A DNA stretch of 64,000 nt from Sternotherus odoratus (lineage: Eukaryota; Chordata; Testudines; Kinosternidae), in NCBI GenBank assembly GCA_032164245.1, contig JAVMKO010000007.1, positions 5,435,822 through 5,499,821 of the forward strand. Direction: 5' to 3'. Made by a program: the position numbers and the translations under genes. Shown piece by piece: positions 59,552 to 64,000 of this stretch (positions are counted from its first letter, which is position 1; every line of letters starts with the position of its first letter). The notes under the pieces were generated by a model. The model saw only the letters and a list, made by a program, of their open reading frames with translations, did no database searches and was not told the DNA's origin.

Positions 59552-60183
59552 CTTAAAGACTAACTAAAGTATTAAAGCATAAGCTTTCGTGGGCTAATAC
59601 TCACTTCGTCGGATGCAAGCCACTTTGTCACTTCTGCTATTCCAGACTAACACGGCTAGCTACCTCTCTGATTCTTGACATCATGCAAATATTTTAAAGT
59701 TAGGTCAAAGGTCAGGGATTTTCTCTGACTGTGTATAGTTTTTAACACTGTCCAGGATTTTGATCCTGTTTGGGGCCGTTGTATAAAATTACTCTCTACA
59801 AATAGCTGAAAAAATATTTATATGCCATATTCTTACCTATGACAATTATAAACAATGCCGCTATGCTCTTACCTCCTTGAGGATATTACAGTACGACATT
59901 AAAATTGGACAGAACATCTTGCTAGTGCAGGGGTCTCCAAACTTTTCAGCCCGAGGGCCGCATTAACTATCAAATAGCAGTTTGGGGGCCGACAACACAC
60001 TCGAGGTCCAAATAAAAAAGAATCAAACATGGATGTTGTTTTTAATTATTTATTTAGTATTATTTTATTCAGTTATTATTTAATAACACATTGATACACT
60101 ACACATGAACACCTGTTCACTACACATGAACACTGCACATGAACACCTGTTCACTACACATGAACACTACACATCAACCCCCC

Positions 60184-60803
60184 AACTGACCCACCCAGCC
60201 AGGTCTCTCCCCCCAAACCTCCTTTCCTCCAACCCCCAACTGACCCACCCAGCCAGGTCTCTCCCCCCCAAACCTCCTTTCCTCCAACCCCCAACTGACC
60301 CACCCAGCCAGGTCTCTCCCCCCCAAACCTCCTTTCCTCCAACCCCCAACTGACCCACCCAGCCAGGTCTCTCCCCCCAAAACCTCCTTTCCTCCAACCC
60401 CCCCCCCAAATGACCCACCCAGCCAGGTCTCTCCCCCCCAAACCTCCTTTCCTCCAACCCCCAACTGACCCAGCCAGGTCTCTCCCCCCCAAACCTCCTT
60501 TCCTCCAACCCCCAACTGACCCACCCAGCCAGGTCTCTCCCCCCAAAACCTCCTTTCCTCCAACCCCCAACTGACCCACCCAGCCAGGTCTCTCCCCCCA
60601 AAACCTCCTTTCCTCCAACCCCCAACTGACCCACCCAGCCAGGTCTCCCCCCCCCAAAACCTCCTTTCCTCCAACCCCCAACTGACCCACCCAGCCAGGT
60701 CTCCCCCCCCCCCAAAACCTCCTTTCCTCCAACCCCCCCCCCCCAAATGACCCACCCAGCCAGGTCTCTCCCCCCCAAACCTCCTTTCCTCCACCCCCCC
60801 CCC
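60184..60803. repeat. Minisatellite A, 11 units of about 51-65 bp
   Basis: Unit: aactgacccacccagccagg, tctctccccccaaa, cctcctttcctccaaccccc. Length varies mainly in the C runs; one unit has a 4-bp internal deletion near 60463. Confidence 0.92.
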
Positions 60804-61543
60804 AACTGACCCGCTCAACCCGGTCTCTCTCCCCGCCCCCCAACTGACCCGCTCAACCCGGTCTCTTCCCCCCCCCCCAACTGACCCGCTCAACCCGGTC
60901 TCTTCCCCCCCCCAACTGACCCGCTCAACCCAGTCTCTTCCCCCCCCCCAACTGACCCGCTCAACCCAGTCTCTCCCCCCCCCCCCCCAACTGACCCGCT
61001 CAACCCGGTCTCTTCCCCCCCCCCAACTGACCCGCTCAACCCGGTCTCTTCCCCCCCCCCCAACTGACCCGCTCAACCCGGTCTCTTCCCCCCCCCCCCC
61101 AACTGACCCGCTCAACCCGGTCTCTTCCCCCCCCCCAACTGACCCGCTCAACCCAGTCTCTTCCCCCCCCCAACTGACCCGCTCAACCCAGTCTCTTCCC
61201 CCCCCCCCCAACTGACCCGCTCAACCCAGTCTCTTCCCCCCCCCCCAACTGACCCGCTCAACCCGGTCTCTTCCCCCCCCCCCAACTGACCCGCTCAACC
61301 CGGTCTCTTCCCCCCCCCCCCAACTGACCCGCTCAACCCGGTCTCTTCCCCCCCCCCCCAACTGACCCGCTCAACCCGGTCTCTTCCCCCCCCCCCCCAA
61401 CTGACCCGCTCAACCCGGTCTCTTCCCCCCCCCCCCCAACTGACCCGCTCAACCCGGTCTCTTCCCCCCCCCCCCCAACTGACCCGCTCAACCCGGTCTC
61501 TCCCCCCCCCCCCCAACTGACCCACTCAACCCGGTCTCTCCCC
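60804..61543. repeat. Minisatellite B, 20 units of 35-39 bp
   Basis: Unit: aactgacccgctcaacccgg, tctcttcccccccccc. It shares the aactgaccc/ggtctct core with type A but lacks the cctcctttcctccaa block. Confidence 0.92.
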
Positions 61544-61780
61544 ACAGACCGTTTCGCCGCCTGGCAGTGGGTGGCTCCTTGTTTCGCCGCCTGTAACTGC
61601 GTGGCGGTGCGGCGCGTCCCGGCCCCGGCTCTGAGCCGTCCCTGGCCGGCGGCGGCAGCGGAGCACGCAGCGCGCCCCGGCCCCGTGGCTGGTTCCCGAC
61701 CCCTGCCGCGGGCCGGATGAGAGGGCCTCGCGGGCCGCATCTGGCCCGCGGGCCGTAGTTTGGAGACCCCTGTGCTAGTG

Positions 61781-62630
61781 CATTGTCTGAATTTATGCAA
61801 ATCTATTGAGATGTGCCACTTTACAAGTGACTCCTCTTACAGTTAAGGATGTTGGCAGATAGGGAATGATTACACTGCCATCAGATACAGCAAATTATAA
61901 ATCTTGCAATTCTTCCACAGTTTCACCACTAGGTGGCTTTTTAACCAGGTACCGGCAGTTCCTTTTCTTTCCTTGCTGCACCATTGTATTTCGTAGTGGA
62001 TGGGATCTGTATTTGGTTAGCATTATGATTATTACATCTTCAGCCCACTCCAAAAGGATTTTGCTTTGAAGACCCTCCTAAATGTGACAAAAGGTAGCAG
62101 AAATTGAATAAAGAAAGAGCTGGTATAGCAAAGGATTTCCTCTATGCCCCTAGCCAATATAGGATTCTTACTCACAATTTCTAGTACATTGTCCATTTTA
62201 TTTGTAGACTGCCCAGGTGCAGGGGTTTCCTCCAAAATCTCATAGGAACATAACTGATCTCACCATCAGACAATTTATTTTCAAGATATTATTTAAATTT
62301 GCTCTTTATTTAGGTAATTTAAACCTGACAAGAATCTCTCCACAGGGAAATGGGTGATCTCTTTAGCAACCTCTGAAAATGTGTCTTGCCAAGAGTTACA
62401 ATGCAGAAGGCTTAAAATGTATTTCACATATCAAAACTCAAAGTAAGCTAACCCCTTATGTCTTTTAGACCAGCATAACCTGTTTGCAGGACACTTTAGA
62501 TCCTTTTTTCCCTAGGATGAGGGGAAAGAAATTAATGGCCCCAATGATGAAATTAAAGGGGTAGTTGGTTATCACCCTAGGGCAGCAATGGGAGGTGGTT
62601 GTGTATCGCTGTTTCATGCAGTGTTGTAGA
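61781..62630. other. No gene seen
   Basis: Mixed sequence without a recognisable gene or repeat. Confidence 0.35.
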
Positions 62631-62634
62631 TGTG

Positions 62635-62830
62635 ACGGTCCAGGAGAGAGAGAGAAAGAGGGAAATCTTTTATTGGACCTACTTCGGTTGGAGAGAGACA
62701 AGCCTTCAAGACCCAAAGAGCTCTTCTTCCTAAAGATGAAGAAAGCTCGAAAACTGGTCTCTCTCTCCAGCAGAAGTTGGCCCAATACAGCCCATTACCT
62801 CACGTGCCTGGTCTCTCTCTACCTGTTCCA
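62635..62830. repeat. Inverted-repeat element, PLE-terminal-like
   Basis: cttttattggacctacttcg plus gttggagagagacaag, mirrored by tctctccagcagaagttggc and ccaatacagcccattacctc. It resembles a common turtle terminal repeat. Confidence 0.5.
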
Positions 62831-62869
62831 GATGGAGTGAGATTGCTCAGCAAGGAAGGTATGACCTTT

Positions 62870-63300
62870 CTAAGCTCCTTGGAGCCACAGCACCATCTTT
62901 TCCCTCTCAGGTTGTCCAAGCTGCTCTAGTAGTTCGAACCACCCTCCTGGGACCGGTGTGGGTCTTTTCTCAGCCGTCGTGGGCGGAGAGGAAGGGCTCT
63001 CACAGCCATGGCCTATCCCTGTACCTGTCTCCTTTGCATCTCCACTTGAACCATGCCCGCTAGGCAGCTTTGCCTGTGGGTAGTGACACCCAGCCCGCGC
63101 TCCTCCTTCCAACCAAAGACCAAAGCTGAGGGGCATCAAAGGAACCACACTGCCCACCCCAAGAGCCTCTTCCCCCTGGCTGAGGGCAGCACCCACCAGA
63201 TCCCCTGTGGTTTCTTCCAGCTGCCCTGGGGTTGGGGTTACATCAAGGCAAGGCCCGGGGCCCCTTCCAGCCCCTGTGCGGGGGCATCTCCCGGGGAACG
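62870..63300 (-). other. Possible coding segment of unknown gene
   Basis: The minus frame holds a long open stretch with protein-like composition (GGWFELLEQLGQPEREK, then MVLWLQGA and a stop). I recognise no family. Part of the frame continues into the GT minisatellite and is not real. Confidence 0.2.
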
Positions 63301-63344
63301 GGGTGGGGGAGATGTTGAAGGGGGAAAATATTCTGTGAGCAGGA

Positions 63345-63895
63345 ACAGTGAGTGTGTGTGTGTGTTGGGGGGGTTTGTGTGCGTGTGTGTGTTGGGGGGA
63401 GGGTTTGTGTGCGTGTGTGTGTTGGGGGGAGGGTTTGTGTGCGTGTGTGTGTTGGGGGGAGGGTTTGTGTGTGTGTGTGTGTTGGGGGGAGGGTTTGTGT
63501 GTGTGTGTGTGTGTTGGGGGGGTTTGTGTGTGTGTGTGTGTTGGGGGGGTTTGTGTGTGTGTGTGTCGGGGGGGGTTTGTGTGTGTGTGTCGGGGGGGGT
63601 TTGTGTGTGTGTGTTGGGGGGTTGTGTGTTGGGGGGAGGGTGTGTGTGTGTGTGTTGGGGGGAGGGTGTGTGTGTGTGTGTTGGGGGGAGGGTTGTGTGT
63701 GTGTTGGGGGGAGGGTTGTGTGTGTGTTGGGGGGAGGGTTGTGTGTGTGTGTGTTGGGGGGAGTGGTGTGTGTGTGTGTGTTGGGGGGAGTGGTGTGTGT
63801 GTGTGTGTTGGGGGGAGGGTTGTGTGTGTTGGGGGGAGGGTTCTGGGTGTGTGTTGGGGGGGTTCTGGGTGTGTGTGGGAGGAAGGGGCTGGGGG
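63345..63895. repeat. GT/G-rich 30-bp minisatellite
   Basis: Unit gttggggggagggtttgtgt gcgtgtgtgt, exactly 30 bp in the first copies, then shorter degenerate units with gtgtgtgttggggggag. The plus strand is G-rich with frequent runs of 4-8 G. Confidence 0.93.
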
Positions 63896-64000
63896 GGGGG
63901 TGCTGAGAGCCACTGAACCAAACGGGGAACCCTGAATATGAGGGGAACCCCTGGGGGCCGCCGCCGGGGCAACACCTCCCCGGCCTGGCGGAGCCCGGAG
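63896..64000. other. CpG-rich right edge
   Basis: gggggccgccgccggggcaa and ggcctggcggagcccggag suggest a CpG island or a GC-rich MITE continuing beyond the edge. Confidence 0.3.

Larger units (their letters stand above)
56625..59685 (-). mobile_element. Penelope-like element (RT + GIY-YIG) with terminal repeats
   Basis: Minus-strand retroelement. From its 5' side it has a hairpin/terminal repeat (59481-59685), an N-terminal segment (59551-59159), RT, a GIY-YIG region (to about 57030), and a 3' terminal repeat (56625-56724). The two terminal copies share aaagagtcctgtggcacctt and cacttcgtcggatgcaagc, as in PLE pseudo-LTRs. Frames are broken, so it is inactive. Confidence 0.88.
59928..61772. 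mobile_element. Young hAT element carrying a minisatellite
   Basis: Perfect 16-bp inverted ends (caggggtctccaaact ... agtttggagacccctg). Perfect 8-bp duplication tgctagtg at 59920-59927 and 61773-61780. The left 250 bp is AT-rich, the middle is a minisatellite, and the right 230 bp is CpG-dense. No transposase, so non-autonomous. Confidence 0.93.

Noticed and set aside
60154..61211. Long minus-strand frames (212-345 codons) rich in Gly/Trp/Arg
   Set aside because: They only translate the minisatellite inside the hAT element. All three frames are open because the unit lacks stops, so they are not genes.
62870..63913. 347-codon minus frame and plus-strand Cys/Val/Gly frames
   Set aside because: Most of their length is the GT/CA minisatellite read as His/Thr/Pro or Cys/Val/Gly repeats.
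1..64000. tRNA genes
   Set aside because: Only diverged tRNA-like SINE heads were seen; none keeps a full cloverleaf outside a SINE.

Overview
This is a vertebrate nuclear genomic window, most likely from a cryptodiran turtle. The exons are split by canonical GT-AG introns. The interspersed repeats are the typical turtle mix: CR1 LINEs, tRNA-derived Cry-type SINEs, an RTE LINE relic, Penelope-like elements (PLEs) and many hAT, Tigger-like and TTA-target MITEs. No prokaryotic genes, RNA genes or CRISPR arrays are visible. The species call is inferred from the repeat content, not from a search.

Left part (1-10.4 kb): two genes are nested on opposite strands. SLC26A1 (sulfate/oxalate anion exchanger) lies on the plus strand with two coding exons (371-988, 2564-4093; 715 aa). 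It sits inside intron 2 of IDUA (alpha-L-iduronidase), which runs on the minus strand. Only IDUA exons 1 (10207-10346) and 2 (9007-9147) are inside the window; the rest lies beyond the left edge. From memory, the same antisense nesting exists in mammals (human 4p16.3).

Middle part (14.6-46 kb): a 14-exon gene on the plus strand encodes a 579-aa protein of the PRC1/Ase1/MAP65 microtubule-bundling family, which acts in the spindle midzone and cytokinesis. It is head-to-head with IDUA, about 4.3 kb away. Its divergence from the PRC1 I know from mammals and birds, and its IDUA linkage, suggest a PRC1 paralogue (PRC1-like). The promoter shows a CCAAT box and a CDE/CHR-type cell-cycle element. The introns are full of transposons, several nested.

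Right part (46-64 kb): no confident host gene. It holds a decayed hAT transposase, two PLE copies (one with RT, a GIY-YIG domain broken by a stop, and pseudo-LTRs), a Tigger-like MITE with a GC-rich palindromic interior, an old CR1, and a 1.85-kb hAT element with perfect 8-bp target duplications that carries a large two-register minisatellite (11 + 20 units). It ends with a GT/G-rich 30-bp minisatellite and a CpG-rich edge.

I found no wholly new biological system. The most interesting points are the PRC1-like paralogue beside IDUA with its cell-cycle promoter, and the repeated theme of non-autonomous DNA transposons that carry expanded or palindromic GC-rich interiors.
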